Part shown: piece after piece, positions 34,329-43,325 of the stretch
How the letters are laid out: every line of letters starts with the position of its first letter
How positions within the stretch are numbered: the stretch's first letter is position 1
From: Anaerolineales bacterium
GTDB lineage: Bacteria; Chloroflexota; Anaerolineae; Anaerolineales; Villigracilaceae
Assembly (NCBI GenBank): GCA_016927315.1
Contig: JAFGMV010000095.1
Location: 1-64,000, forward strand
Reading direction: 5' to 3'
DNA length: 64,000 nucleotides
Notes under the pieces: generated by a model
Told to the model about the DNA's origin: nothing
Database searches by the model: none
What the model saw: only the letters and a program-made list of their open reading frames with translations
Translations under genes and position numbers: made by a program

Positions 34329-35333
34329 TTACCGCTGGTAGCGGACGCCAATGGCCTTACGGGCTTTTTCCATGATCGGGGCGCCCATCTTGCGCGCCCG
34401 CCTGGAACCATCCAGCAGGATTTCTTCCAACACCGGCAGGTCGTTCATCAGGGCCTCGTATTTCTCGCGGGCCTGGCCAAAGGTCCGCTCTAGTGTTTCA
34501 TACAACCGCTGTTTTACTTCTCCGTAACCGAACCCGCCGCGCTGGTAGAGCTCGCGCATCGCCTGGATTTCTTCGGGGGCTCCGAAGTGCTTGAAGATAT
34601 TGAACACATTACATTCATCCGGATTCTTGGGTTCTTCCGGTGGACGCGAGTCGGTCACCACGCGCATGACCCGCTTGCGCAGCTTCCCGGCGGGGGCAAA
34701 GATCGGCAGCAGGTTGTCGTAGCTTTTGCTCATTTTTCGCCCGTCGATCCCGGGGATGGTGGCGACCTCTTTCTGAATGACGGCTTCTGGCAGCACAAAG
34801 ACTTCACCATAGTTGTTGTTGAAGGCCTGAGCGATATCACGGGCGATCTCGACGTGCTGGCGCTGGTCCTGCCCGACGGGGACAGCATGGCTGCCGTACA
34901 GCAGGATGTCGGCAGACATCAGGACCGGATAAGTATACAAGCCCATATTGATGCCCGCATCAGGATCGCGCTCTTCTGCCAGGTTGGCGTCCATGGCGGA
35001 TTTGTAAGCATGCGCCCGGTTCATCAAACCCTTGGGGGTGAAGCATTCCAATATCCAGGTCAGTTCGAACAGTTCAGGCACATCAGACTGGCGGAAGAAG
35101 ATGGTTTCACCGGGATCCATGCCCAGCGCCAGGAAGGCAGCAGTTATTTCATAACTCATACGGCGCATATCATCGCCGTTATGGACGGTTGTCAGGGCGT
35201 GATAATCGGCAATGAAATACAGGGAAGTATATTCCCTGGCCAGCTCCAGGGCTGGTCTGATCATGCCCAGGTAGTTTCCCAGGTGCAGGGTCCCGGTGGG
35301 TTTCACGCCGGAGAGTGATATTTTTCTGGTCAT
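34329..35333 (-). CDS. trpS: Tryptophanyl-tRNA synthetase
   Basis: TrpS charges tRNA-Trp. The 334-aa class I synthetase has the HIGH-equivalent TLHLGN (residues 15-20), the tryptophan-pocket region, and KMSKS at 200-204. Its place inside the trp unit, behind a Trp-type T-box leader, would couple synthetase level to tRNA-Trp charging, together with the biosynthetic genes. It overlaps the GNAT gene by 4 nt (ATGA). Whether another trpS exists elsewhere cannot be seen. Confidence 0.95.
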   Translation of the reverse strand: MTRKISLSGVKPTGTLHLGNYLGMIRPALELAREYTSLYFIADYHALTTVHNGDDMRRMSYEITAAFLALGMDPGETIFFRQSDVPELFELTWILECFTPKGLMNRAHAYKSAMDANLAEERDPDAGINMGLYTYPVLMSADILLYGSHAVPVGQDQRQHVEIARDIAQAFNNNYGEVFVLPEAVIQKEVATIPGIDGRKMSKSYDNLLPIFAPAGKLRKRVMRVVTDSRPPEEPKNPDECNVFNIFKHFGAPEEIQAMRELYQRGGFGYGEVKQRLYETLERTFGQAREKYEALMNDLPVLEEILLDGSRRARKMGAPIMEKARKAIGVRYQR

Positions 35334-35809
35334 ACAGTTCCTTCTTTCGTTAAAAAGATCAGTGTCGTGGTTTCGTTCAGTTTCTTTTGGCGGGTCTGTT
35401 TATATCCCAATTTTTGATACAGGTACAGGTTTCTATGGCTGTTGGTGCTGGTAAACAGTTCGTACCGGCCGGCATGGGAAAATCGTTCCTCGATGGCCTG
35501 TAGCAGGCGGGTCCCCAGACCCCGGTTCTGATGATCGGGGTGCACGATGATCCGCCCGATATGGCAGGTATTCGCTTCGTCCAAATGCGCCCGGATCGAC
35601 CCGATAAGCATGTCTCCGACAGCCGCTTTCAGGAAGAGCCTCTGCCCGAATTCAGTCCGCATCTCTTCCAGAGTCTGCGTCAGCGGTGGGATACCATAAT
35701 CGTTATTCAGGGCGGCCTCACTCTGGTAGGCCAGTTTTTGCAGCGCCAGGATCGCGGGCAGGTCTTCCTGGAGGGCGGCTTCGATTGGGATGGTTTTATA
35801 GTTCAGCAT
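35330..35809 (-). CDS. GNAT-family N-acetyltransferase
   Basis: The 159-aa product has the GNAT acetyl-CoA loop HPDHQNRGLGTRLL (the Q/R-x-x-G-x-G motif) after a beta-strand HIGRIIV, and the C-terminal NLYLYQKLGYKQ turn. The substrate is unknown. The gene is embedded in the trp unit between trpF (14-nt overlap) and trpS (4-nt overlap), so it is co-expressed with tryptophan synthesis, but this alone does not prove a role in it. Confidence 0.85.
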   Translation of the reverse strand: MLNYKTIPIEAALQEDLPAILALQKLAYQSEAALNNDYGIPPLTQTLEEMRTEFGQRLFLKAAVGDMLIGSIRAHLDEANTCHIGRIIVHPDHQNRGLGTRLLQAIEERFSHAGRYELFTSTNSHRNLYLYQKLGYKQTRQKKLNETTTLIFLTKEGTV

Positions 35810-36443
35810 CGATCTTCTCCACGGCCTTGATGAAGGCCTGTATTTTTCCGGGATCCTTGATCCCGGGTTGTGCTTCGACTCCGGAGGCTACGTCCACTCC
35901 CCAGGGGCAGACCTGCCGTACAGCCTCCGCAGCATTACCGGGGGTTAGTCCACCGGCCAGCAGGACGGCATATTTCTTTGCCAGGCTCTTGGCTAGTGAC
36001 CAGTCTCCAACCAGGCCGGTTCCGCCAAATTCGCGGGGATGGCAGGCATCAACCAGGAAGGCCGGTAGGGTCTCTGCAGGAGGATAGCGTTCCTGCAGCT
36101 GCAGCAGATCCGCGGCGTTCTTGGGGCGTATGGCCTTGAAAGCCCGTTTTCCCAGCTTTGCCAGAAGTCCTGGTGATTCGTCCCCGTGCAGCTGCGCCAA
36201 ATGGAGTCTGGCCTGCTCCATGGTTGTTGTGATCTCTTCGAAACCGGCGTTGACGAAGACGCCCACCATAACCACCTTTGGAAACAGGCGGGAAAGCCCG
36301 CAAGTGATTTCACGGCAGTTCTCCGGTTCTACGAAGCGTTTACTCCGCCGGTAAAAATTAAACCCGAGCATGGCTGCCCCGGCCTGGCAGGCAGCCAGCC
36401 CATCTTCATAACGAGTGATGCCGCAAATCTTGACGGTGGTCAT
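35796..36443 (-). CDS. trpF: Phosphoribosylanthranilate isomerase
   Basis: TrpF performs the Amadori rearrangement of phosphoribosylanthranilate. The 215-aa product begins TTVKICGITRYEDGLAA, with the catalytic Cys in KICGIT. LAQLHGDE lies in the middle and LLAGGLTPGNAAEAV near the end, with the second catalytic Asp in the VDVASGVE block. Its ATG overlaps the trpC stop (TAATG). Confidence 0.95.
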   Translation of the reverse strand: MTTVKICGITRYEDGLAACQAGAAMLGFNFYRRSKRFVEPENCREITCGLSRLFPKVVMVGVFVNAGFEEITTTMEQARLHLAQLHGDESPGLLAKLGKRAFKAIRPKNAADLLQLQERYPPAETLPAFLVDACHPREFGGTGLVGDWSLAKSLAKKYAVLLAGGLTPGNAAEAVRQVCPWGVDVASGVEAQPGIKDPGKIQAFIKAVEKIDAEL

Positions 36444-37240
36444 TATGCTGTTCCGGAGAATAAACGAACCTGATCGGCGGTATCACTGGCGGCGACCAGC
36501 GCCTCGCCAACCAGGATCGCATCTACGTTGGCTGCCTTCAGGAGATTGATATCGGCCTTGGAATTGATTCCGGATTCGGATACCATGACAATCTCAGCCG
36601 GGATCAGTTTGCGCAGTCTGAAGCTGGTCTGCAGGTTGGTGCTGAAGTCTCGCAGGTCCCGGTTGTTGACCCCGACCAGTACCGGGCGGCAGTCCATGGC
36701 GGTTTCAAGTTCCCGTTCATTGTGGACCTCTACCAGGGGCGTCAGGCCGAGGTTTCGGGCTGTTTCGTGTAGCAGTCTGAGATCTCTGGCAGGCAGCATG
36801 GCGGCGATCAGCAGGGCGGCGCTGGCGCCGGCCGCCCTGGCTTCTAGAAGCTGGTATTCATCGTAGATGAAGTCTTTGCGCAGGGTGGGGAGTCCGGTCT
36901 GCAGGCCAGAAACGTCCCGCAGGTAATTCAGGTGTCCGTGGAAGTACTTTTCATCGGTCAGGACGCTGATTGCCGCGGCGCCATTCTGCTGGTAGATGCG
37001 GGCCAACCTGAGCGGATTGGGTGCTTCCACCAGGGTACCTCTGGATGGAGATGCGAACTTGATCTCTGCGATCAGCGCGGGAGAGTGGTTGGCGCCCCGG
37101 GCTTTTTGAAGCGCCTGGACGAAGTTGGCCGGGACGGGTGTTTTCATCGCGGCGGCGCGCACACTTTCCAGCGGGCGGCTTTGTTTGCGCTGTTCTATCT
37201 CTACCCGTTTGTAAGCGAATATTTCTTCCAGTATGTTCAT
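36443..37240 (-). CDS. trpC: Indole-3-glycerol phosphate synthase
   Basis: TrpC closes the indole ring. The 265-aa TIM-barrel protein shows IAEIKFASPSRG (catalytic Lys and Ser), LTDEKYFHGHLNYL, LRKDFIYDEYQLLEARAAGA, and VGVNNRDLRDF, followed by SESGINSKADI. All the usual catalytic residues appear to be present. It is separated from trpGD by a 166-nt gap holding a dispersed repeat. Confidence 0.96.
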   Translation of the reverse strand: MNILEEIFAYKRVEIEQRKQSRPLESVRAAAMKTPVPANFVQALQKARGANHSPALIAEIKFASPSRGTLVEAPNPLRLARIYQQNGAAAISVLTDEKYFHGHLNYLRDVSGLQTGLPTLRKDFIYDEYQLLEARAAGASAALLIAAMLPARDLRLLHETARNLGLTPLVEVHNERELETAMDCRPVLVGVNNRDLRDFSTNLQTSFRLRKLIPAEIVMVSESGINSKADINLLKAANVDAILVGEALVAASDTADQVRLFSGTA

Positions 37241-37251
37241 GGTTGCATATT

Positions 37252-37284
37252 ATTGCGAGTCCCGCATGGGGCCTGGCAATCTCC
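37252..37284. repeat. Dispersed palindromic repeat, copy in the trpC-trpGD gap
   Basis: The unit begins ATTGCGAG and ends GGCAATCTCC with a short palindromic core, the form of a common family of dispersed bacterial repeats. Related copies lie at 39059, 40693 and 41982. The rest of this 166-nt gap (37241-37406) shows no gene. Confidence 0.6.
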
Positions 37285-37406
37285 TTCTACAGAGTGCTGC
37301 GAAAATATCTAACCTGAAATTCTGGTTTTTGAAGTTGCTTTGTTGGATTCAGGTTTAGATATTTATGCAAGAAGCAGCAAATGGCAGGCTCAGTTTATTG
37401 GTACTT

Positions 37407-39038
37407 TCACGCCATTGCCTGCGTCGCCGCGACGAATGCGTCCAGTTTGGCCAGGGCCGCCCCGCTGTCTAGGGACTCAACAGCCTGTTTCAGCCCGGAC
37501 TGCAGGTCGAAGCCGTTGGTGGTCGAGATGGCTGCGGCGGCATTGAACAGCAGAACATCCCGGCGGACACTCTCATCCTGACCGGACAACAGGGCGCGCA
37601 GCATCCGTGCGTTCAACTCAGGGTCGCCGCCGCGCAGGTCTTCCCGGCTGGCAGGCCGCAGCCCGAAATCGGAGGCGTCCAGTTCGAAGCTGGAGACGGC
37701 GCCGTCCTTGAGCCGGCTGACCAGGTTAGGGCCGCTGGTGGTCAATTCATCCAGGCCGCCGTGACCGTGGACGACAAAAGCGGCTTCCCCTTCCAGCCCG
37801 GCCAGCACTTCGGCCATGATCTGGGTCAGGTCGGGATCGTAGACCCCGACCAGCATATGGGAAGCCCCGGCGGGATTGGTCAGCGGTCCCAATATGTTGA
37901 AGATCGTGCGCTGCCCGATCTCGCGCCTCGGTCCGGCGGCGTACTTCATGGCCGGGTGGAACTTGGGGGCGAACATGAAGCCAATACCGACCTGTTCGAT
38001 AACCTGCCCGACCTGTTCGGGGAGCAGTTCGAGGTTTACGCCCAGGGCCAGTAACACATCGGCTGCACCGCATTGGGAGGATGCTGCCCGGTTGCCGTGT
38101 TTGGCCAGGCGTTTGCCGGCTCCGGCAATAATGAAGGCTGCGGCTGTGGAGATGTTGATCGTATGGGCGCCATCCCCCCCGGTGCCGACAATGTCCAGGA
38201 CAGGTTCCCCGTTACTGTTCAGGTTTACTTTGTTGGATACCGAGCGCATGGCCCGGGCGGAGCCAACGATCTCATCGACGGTTTCACCTTTCATACGCAG
38301 GGCGGTCAGGTAGCTTCCGATCTGGGCCGGGGTGGCCTGGCCGGTCATAATGGCGGTCATGGCCTGCTCGGCTTCGGCGGCGCTCAGGTGACGGCGGTTC
38401 ATTGCCTTGGCAATGAAGGGTTTCATGGTATCGGGATCTTCCATCGTGTGGGTTTCCTTTTTCATGGCAGGACTTTTTCGGTTTACAGAAAGAAAATTTT
38501 TCAATATCGTTTTGCCGTGTTCGGTCAGGATTGATTCTGGATGGAACTGTACTCCAAAGATGGGGTAGTCTTTATGGCGCAGTCCCATCAGTTCCTTTTC
38601 GGCGGTGAAGGCAGTCGCTTCAAGCGCCTCCGGCAGGTCCGTAACGATTAGGGAGTGGTAGCGGGTGGCTGCCAGTGGATTGGGCAGCCCGAAAAACAGG
38701 CCTTCTCCGTTATGTTCGATGGCCGAAGTCTTGCCGTGCATCAGGCGCGGCGCCCGCACGACCTTGCCGCCGAAAACCTCGCCGATGCACTGGTGCCCCA
38801 GGCAGACCCCCAGCAGCGGGATGTCCTTACCCAGTTCCCGAATGATCTCCAGCGAGACGCCTGAATCGGAGGGATCGCCCGGCCCAGGCGAGATGACAAT
38901 GTGGTCCGGGTCGAGTTCTTTCACCTGCGCGAGGGTGATTTCATCATTGCGGAACACCCGGATATCCTGGCCCAGTTCCCCGAAATACTGCACCAGATTG
39001 TAGGTAAATGAGTCGTAGTTGTCGATTACTAATAACAA
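37407..39038 (-). CDS. trpGD: Fused anthranilate synthase glutaminase and anthranilate phosphoribosyltransferase (TrpG-TrpD)
   Basis: Residues 1-190 are a class I glutaminase ([27 protein letters not shown], the nucleophile Cys79 in GVCLGHQ, and His166/Glu168 in FHPESI). After a linker (about 188-204, with Met and Lys), residues 205-543 are a TrpD with the PRPP loop GTGGDG (285-290), KHGNRAASS, and [12 protein letters not shown]. It supplies ammonia to TrpE and then transfers phosphoribose to anthranilate. The frame has no stop between the two. The start is taken as TTG 39038 because AAGGAAGG stands 5 nt before it and the TrpG N-terminus then begins exactly there; the longer frame to 39458 is a shadow of trpE. 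Confidence 0.93.
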   Translation of the reverse strand: MLLVIDNYDSFTYNLVQYFGELGQDIRVFRNDEITLAQVKELDPDHIVISPGPGDPSDSGVSLEIIRELGKDIPLLGVCLGHQCIGEVFGGKVVRAPRLMHGKTSAIEHNGEGLFFGLPNPLAATRYHSLIVTDLPEALEATAFTAEKELMGLRHKDYPIFGVQFHPESILTEHGKTILKNFLSVNRKSPAMKKETHTMEDPDTMKPFIAKAMNRRHLSAAEAEQAMTAIMTGQATPAQIGSYLTALRMKGETVDEIVGSARAMRSVSNKVNLNSNGEPVLDIVGTGGDGAHTINISTAAAFIIAGAGKRLAKHGNRAASSQCGAADVLLALGVNLELLPEQVGQVIEQVGIGFMFAPKFHPAMKYAAGPRREIGQRTIFNILGPLTNPAGASHMLVGVYDPDLTQIMAEVLAGLEGEAAFVVHGHGGLDELTTSGPNLVSRLKDGAVSSFELDASDFGLRPASREDLRGGDPELNARMLRALLSGQDESVRRDVLLFNAAAAISTTNGFDLQSGLKQAVESLDSGAALAKLDAFVAATQAMA

Positions 39039-39058
39039 TTTTGCCTTCCTTTCATCCT

Positions 39059-39140
39059 GTTGCCACGAGCCGCTGGAGGCGGCATGGCAGTCTGTTGGCG
39101 GGTAAAGTGATGAGACTGCTGCGCCCTTCGGGCTCGCGGA
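39059..39140. repeat. Dispersed palindromic repeat, copy in the trpE-trpGD gap
   Basis: The gap between trpE and trpGD contains GAGCCGCTGGAGGC and, at its far end, GAGACTGCTGCG then GGCTCGCGG, both typical of the repeat family seen at 37252, 40693 and 41982. The whole 103-nt gap is taken up by it. Confidence 0.5.
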
Positions 39141-39141
39141 G

Positions 39142-40614
39142 TTACGGGTTTTCCGCTTTCTCGATCGCCACCGCCAGCGCCCTGGCTTTGTTGAGCGTCT
39201 CCTGGTATTCCTTTTCAGGGTCCGAGTCGGCCACCACACCGGCGCCGGCCTGGACACTGACGGTCTCACCGCGCATGACCAGGGTGCGGATCGCAATGCA
39301 GGTATCCATGGATCCGTCGAAGGAAAAATAGCCGACCGCACCGGCATACGGGCCGCGAGGATCGGTTTCCAGGTCGTGGATGATCTGCATGGCGCGGATC
39401 TTGGGCGCCCCGCTGACAGTCCCGGCCGGGAAGGTGGCCGCCAGCAGGTCGAAGGCATCGTATTCGGGCTTCAGGATACCCCTGGTATTCGATACGATGT
39501 GCATAACATGCGAGTAGCGTTCGATGACCATCTGTTCAGAGACATGCACGCTGCCGTAGTCGCACACCCGGCCGAGGTCATTGCGGGCCAGGTCGACCAG
39601 CATGACATGCTCGGCGCGTTCCTTGGGGTCATCCAGCAGTTCCTTTTCCAGCCGGGCGTCTTCGGCTTCGGTCTGGCCCCGGGGGCGCGTCCCGGCAATT
39701 GGGCGCAGGGTGGCAGCCCCATCTTCCAGCCGGACATGGATTTCAGGCGAGGCGCCAATCAGGTGCAGGTCCGGGTATCCGGCCAGGCCGTCAAAGTCGA
39801 AATAGAACATGTACGGGGACGGGTTCATCCGCCGCAGGGCCCGGTAGATGCTGAACGCAGATGCGCTGGTCTGGCGTTCAAGACGCTGGGAGGGCACTAC
39901 CTGGAAGATATCCCCGGCGGCGATGTGTTCCTTGGCGGTTGAGACCGCCTGCATGTATTGTTCCCGGGTCATATTGGATTTCAATTCACCCGGGCGGGTA
40001 TGCCGGTTGGGATTGTTCTGAGCGGGGATGGGTCTGTCCAGCCGCGCCTGGATCAGGTCCAGGCGCCTCTGGCCTTCGGCCCGGGCTTCCTCTTCCGCTC
40101 CCGCGCCGTTGACCGGTACATTGGCGATCAGCAGCAGGCGGCCGTAAGCATGGTCGAAGGCGATCAGGGTATCTGCCAGCAGGAAGATCGCTTCCGGCAG
40201 GTCTGGGTGGGGGTGGACCGGGACGGTGGGTTCGAAGCTGTGGATCATCTCATACGCGCAGTAACCGACCAGGCCGCCGGTGAAACGCGGCAGCCCGGGT
40301 ACATCCAGCGGGGTGTAGTGTTCCATGACCTCCCGCAGGGCTTCAAGCGGACTTGCGCCGTCCAGGTCCGTAACGGTCACACCCCGGGGGCTGCGCTGCT
40401 CAAGCCGCTCACCCTTCAGGACATAGGACTGACTGGGGTTGATACCGATAAACGAGTAGCGGGCCAGGTGCTCCCCGCCGCTGACGCTTTCCAGCAGGAA
40501 GGAAGGACCTTCCCCGGCCAGTTTCAGGTAAGCCGACACGGGGGTCTCCAGGTCTGCGGAGAGTTCAAGCACGACCGGCAGCAGGTTGGGTCTGGTTTGG
40601 GTTTGTGTGATCAT
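39142..40614 (-). CDS. trpE: Anthranilate synthase component I
   Basis: TrpE makes anthranilate from chorismate with ammonia from TrpG. The 490-aa product has the N-terminal LLES...RYSFIG tryptophan-binding region, where feedback inhibition normally acts, then [21 protein letters not shown], the [11 protein letters not shown] block, and [15 protein letters not shown] plus [14 protein letters not shown] near the end. GAGGAAAA precedes ATG 40614. It heads the biosynthetic genes, after an ATPase gene and the T-box. Confidence 0.96.
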   Translation of the reverse strand: MITQTQTRPNLLPVVLELSADLETPVSAYLKLAGEGPSFLLESVSGGEHLARYSFIGINPSQSYVLKGERLEQRSPRGVTVTDLDGASPLEALREVMEHYTPLDVPGLPRFTGGLVGYCAYEMIHSFEPTVPVHPHPDLPEAIFLLADTLIAFDHAYGRLLLIANVPVNGAGAEEEARAEGQRRLDLIQARLDRPIPAQNNPNRHTRPGELKSNMTREQYMQAVSTAKEHIAAGDIFQVVPSQRLERQTSASAFSIYRALRRMNPSPYMFYFDFDGLAGYPDLHLIGASPEIHVRLEDGAATLRPIAGTRPRGQTEAEDARLEKELLDDPKERAEHVMLVDLARNDLGRVCDYGSVHVSEQMVIERYSHVMHIVSNTRGILKPEYDAFDLLAATFPAGTVSGAPKIRAMQIIHDLETDPRGPYAGAVGYFSFDGSMDTCIAIRTLVMRGETVSVQAGAGVVADSDPEKEYQETLNKARALAVAIEKAENP

Positions 40615-40692
40615 AAAATTTTCCTCATCTCAGCGCGAGCGCGGCTGAAAGCCGGTGCGGCATTCTCCCTGCTTTAAGAACGTGTCCTTTGC

Positions 40693-40736
40693 AAGGAGTC
40701 TGCTTCGACCTGCCTGGCAGGTCTTCGCAGTGACAG
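40693..40736. repeat. Dispersed palindromic repeat, copy between the ATPase gene and trpE
   Basis: The plus-strand sequence starts AAGGAGTCTGCTTCG and ends TCGCAGTGACAG, enclosing the perfect palindrome GACCTGCCTGGCAGGTC. This is the reverse orientation of the ATTGCGAG...CAATCTCC family. No T-run follows, so it is unlikely to stop transcription into trpE. Confidence 0.6.
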
Positions 40737-40739
40737 CAG

Positions 40740-41456
40740 CTACAAATATTTCTCCGGTTCATTCAAAAACTGTTTGTAGATCTGGTAATGTTCTGTCTCT
40801 TGATATTCAACCGCTTCAACCGGGATTTTGTCGAAGCTGTAGATGCACGCCCCGGGACAGGCTAACAGGATCGGTGAATGGGTGATCATAATGAATTGTG
40901 CGTGGCCGGCCTGGCTGTTTTCTTTCAGGATCTTCAACAATTCCAGCTGGCTGCCGGGCGAGAGGGCTGTTTCGGGTTCGTCCAGCAGGTACAATCCTTC
41001 GATTTTGTAGCGGCTGCGGAAGAAGGACATCAGCGACTGCCCGTGAGATTGGGTCACCAGGGATTTCCCGCCAAAGTATTTCAACTGGCCGGGATCATTG
41101 GCGGCCCACTCGTCCAGGAAGTAAGAAAAATCTTTGAAGACTTCCGAGCCGAAGAAGGAACCCGGGACACTGCGGTCGGCCCATTCGATCGAGAGATAGT
41201 AGGGCAGCTGGCCTTCATAGCGGTTGACCTGGAAGCGCCGCCCCTCGGGCACTCGCCAGATATGGATGCCGCATTTCTGGGCCAGGGCTTCCAGCAGGGT
41301 CGATTTGCCGCTGCCGTTGCTGCCGACGAAGATTGTGACCGGGGTTTCGAATTTGACCATCTCGGTCTGCTGGAAGACCGGCAGGCAGAACGGGTAATGC
41401 TCCCGGGTGGGGTACCGGTCGCTCTTCAGGGATACACTTTTGAGGTGGATTGTCAT
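40740..41456 (-). CDS. AAA-type ATPase (COG3910-like)
   Basis: The 238-aa protein shows an ABC/SMC-like ATPase: Walker A GSNGSGKSTLLEAL, Walker B LYLLDEPETALSP with the catalytic Glu, and the switch MITHSPILLACP. The insert between the Walker motifs is short, so there is no coiled coil. Such small AAA proteins are common, and their role is unsettled. It lies directly after the T-box leader and before trpE on the same strand, so it appears to be the first gene of a T-box-controlled transcript. ATG 41456 gives the natural N-terminus MTIHLKSVSLK. Confidence 0.8.
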   Translation of the reverse strand: MTIHLKSVSLKSDRYPTREHYPFCLPVFQQTEMVKFETPVTIFVGSNGSGKSTLLEALAQKCGIHIWRVPEGRRFQVNRYEGQLPYYLSIEWADRSVPGSFFGSEVFKDFSYFLDEWAANDPGQLKYFGGKSLVTQSHGQSLMSFFRSRYKIEGLYLLDEPETALSPGSQLELLKILKENSQAGHAQFIMITHSPILLACPGACIYSFDKIPVEAVEYQETEHYQIYKQFLNEPEKYL

Positions 41457-41588
41457 GATTATTCTCTTTTCTTGTGCGGCTTTCCTGGTCTCAATCAGGA
41501 AAGCTTTCGCACCACCAGGTACACAAAGGAGCACCAGGAGAAAATCTTCGTAAACCTTCGGGGGCTTTGTGGTAAATTGTCAATATAC

Positions 41589-41918
41589 AAAAACACAGCA
41601 TTCATCCACAAATGGGACGAACGCTGTGTCCGTGGTGCCACCCAACTTAGGCCGGCGATAGCCTTTAATCAAAAAACCCGTTGATGATGCAACGGGTCAG
41701 CCAGCCTCACTCTTTTCAGGTACGGTCTGTATCAGACGTATACCCTCGTCCTGTAACGGGGACTTCCCGGCGCAGGCTACTTGATGATTCTTTCGCCCTG
41801 CAACTCCAAGGTCCATTCTGCGCTGTCGTTTCGGGCAGGACTTTCACCACATGCTGCCTGCTCTCTGGGCCGTCGTACGGCGCATACTCGTCCTCTTCGA
41901 CGTTTTTATCTTATATTG
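41589..41918 (-). ncRNA. T-box leader, probably tRNA-Trp specific
   Basis: On the minus strand the core GGGTGGCACCACGG (41643-41630) is the T-box sequence, and the distal stem I features AGAGAG and GGTGAAAG are upstream (41864 and 41848 area). The acceptor-binding bases TGGC pair with a tRNA ending GCCA, which is the end expected of tRNA-Trp. A UGG specifier candidate stands at 41808-41806, followed by A. The stem 41629-41614 / 41607-41593 followed by TTTTT is the intrinsic terminator competing with the antiterminator. A second hairpin with a T-run lies at 41697-41671. Downstream are the ATPase and the complete trp unit. The exact stem I pairing was not folded. Confidence 0.85.
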
Positions 41919-41924
41919 CCATGC

Positions 41925-41930
41925 ATTATA
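41925..41930 (-). promoter_or_regulatory. -10 box of the T-box/trp transcript
   Basis: A perfect TATAAT on the minus strand precedes the T-box leader by about 7 nt. A fair -35 candidate, GTCACA, lies 17 nt further upstream. Confidence 0.6.
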
Positions 41931-41981
41931 CCAGCAATTCTCAAGTTGTGACGAAAAAAAATAAAAACATTACATAAAAAA

Positions 41982-42060
41982 CGTCATTGCCAGGCTGAAG
42001 CAATCTCCGGCCGGCATCGCTGCGGACCGCCGGAGGCGGTGCGGCACTCTCATCTCGACA
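41982..42060. repeat. Dispersed palindromic repeat upstream of the T-box
   Basis: It starts CGTCATTGCCAGG, continues GAAGCAATCTCC, and shows a GC-rich palindromic tail (GACCGCCGGAGGCGGT). It belongs to the same family as the copies at 37252, 39059 and 40693. Confidence 0.65.
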
Positions 42061-42108
42061 GGAAGTGATCCTGGTTATGGAAAATGATTCGCTCCTGCAG
42101 TGCTCGCA

Positions 42109-42135
42109 TTGCCGGATCCAGATTCGATATATAAT
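42109..42135 (+). promoter_or_regulatory. Possible promoter of the GloVer-repeat gene
   Basis: TTGCCG (42109-42114) and TATAAT (42130-42135) are 15 nt apart, about 48 nt before the start codon. The spacing is short. Confidence 0.4.
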
Positions 42136-42182
42136 CAGGTTATCGCCGGGCTTTCGACACACCCGGTTAGGAAGAAGCAGAC

Positions 42183-43325
42183 ATGCCGATCTCCCGTTTT
42201 TCGATCCTGCATCACTTTGTCGGGCAGCCGGGCAGCGGACGGGTTCCCTACGGCGTACTGGCGTACAGCAATGGCGTTTTGTACGGAACGACCACCTATG
42301 GAGGGCCCCCGTACAAGAGCAAGCCGAAAAACCCCGACAACAAAGGCAACCTTTTCAAGGTCAATCTCAACGGCAAGGGTTTCAGGGTCCTGCACGAATT
42401 CTTCGGCGGCATCAATGACGGCTGGAAACCCTGGAGCGGGCTGGCGATCAGCGGGGACAGCCTTTACGGCAGCACCCTCTACGGCGGGCCGCACGGCGAG
42501 TTGGGCGGCGTCCTGTATGAGGTCAAGACCGATGGCAGCGGTTTTCGCGTGCTGCGGGCTCTGGGCGGACCCGGGGACGGGTACGGGCCCTCCACCTCCC
42601 CGATCCTTTACGAGAATAGCCTTTACGGCCTGACCCGCTGGGGAGACAGGAGCACCGGGACAATCTACCGGTATGACCTGCTTCAGGGAGTGTATCGCCA
42701 GCTGTACTGCTTCGGGGCCGACGACGGGTATGAACCGCTGGGCGCCCTGACGCCCGGCGGGGATAGCTTTCTCTACGGCCTGGCCTGGCACGGTGGGCTG
42801 CACGACCTGGGAGTCATCTTCCGGCTGAAGACCGATGGTTCGGAATTCGAACTCCTGCATCACTTTACCGGCGGCGATCAGGGAAAATTCCCCTATGATA
42901 CGCTCGCTTTCGATGGGGAGCATACGCTTTACGGTACGACCTTGGGCGCCTACGGCGACGATCCATCCGACCTGGGGACGATTTTCACCTATGACCTGTC
43001 TGGTAATCGTTATACGGTCCTGCACAAATTCGCGGGCGGATCCCGAGACAGCGGCAAACCCAACGGGAGCGTGGTGCTCTCTGCGGATGGCCGGCGGTTG
43101 TATGGCAGCACGCACGGCGACCAGGTGTGGGGCGGCAAGGAATACGGCTGCCTATATCAAATGAACATTGACGGCAGCGAGTTCGATATGCTGCATGAAT
43201 TCAAGGGCAAGCTGTGGGGGGATACCCCCATGCGAACGCCCCTGTTGATCGGCGACCAATTGGTGGGGATGACGGCCTATGGCGGGAAATATAACTACGG
43301 GTGCATTTACCAATTCCAGTTGTAG
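42183..43325 (+). CDS. GloVer-type tandem-repeat propeller protein
   Basis: The 380-aa protein consists almost wholly of tandem repeats of about 50 residues. Each has an LYGTT/LYGST phrase followed by a GG...GxIF/LY-x-x-DG-S block and VLHxF/LLHHF (for example SLYGSTLYGGPHGELGGVLY and FELLHHFTGG). This is the GloVer pattern of choice-of-anchor repeat proteins and predicts a beta-propeller. There is no signal peptide in the first 30 residues, so export is not evident. Function is unknown; a binding or structural role is likely. It stands alone, oriented away from the trp unit. Confidence 0.75.
   Translation: MPISRFSILHHFVGQPGSGRVPYGVLAYSNGVLYGTTTYGGPPYKSKPKNPDNKGNLFKVNLNGKGFRVLHEFFGGINDGWKPWSGLAISGDSLYGSTLYGGPHGELGGVLYEVKTDGSGFRVLRALGGPGDGYGPSTSPILYENSLYGLTRWGDRSTGTIYRYDLLQGVYRQLYCFGADDGYEPLGALTPGGDSFLYGLAWHGGLHDLGVIFRLKTDGSEFELLHHFTGGDQGKFPYDTLAFDGEHTLYGTTLGAYGDDPSDLGTIFTYDLSGNRYTVLHKFAGGSRDSGKPNGSVVLSADGRRLYGSTHGDQVWGGKEYGCLYQMNIDGSEFDMLHEFKGKLWGDTPMRTPLLIGDQLVGMTAYGGKYNYGCIYQFQL

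Noticed and set aside
41671-41697. Hairpin plus T-run as a terminator of a separate gene
   Set aside because: It lies between stem I and the core of the T-box leader and is more simply part of that RNA; kept only as a question about two-stage termination.
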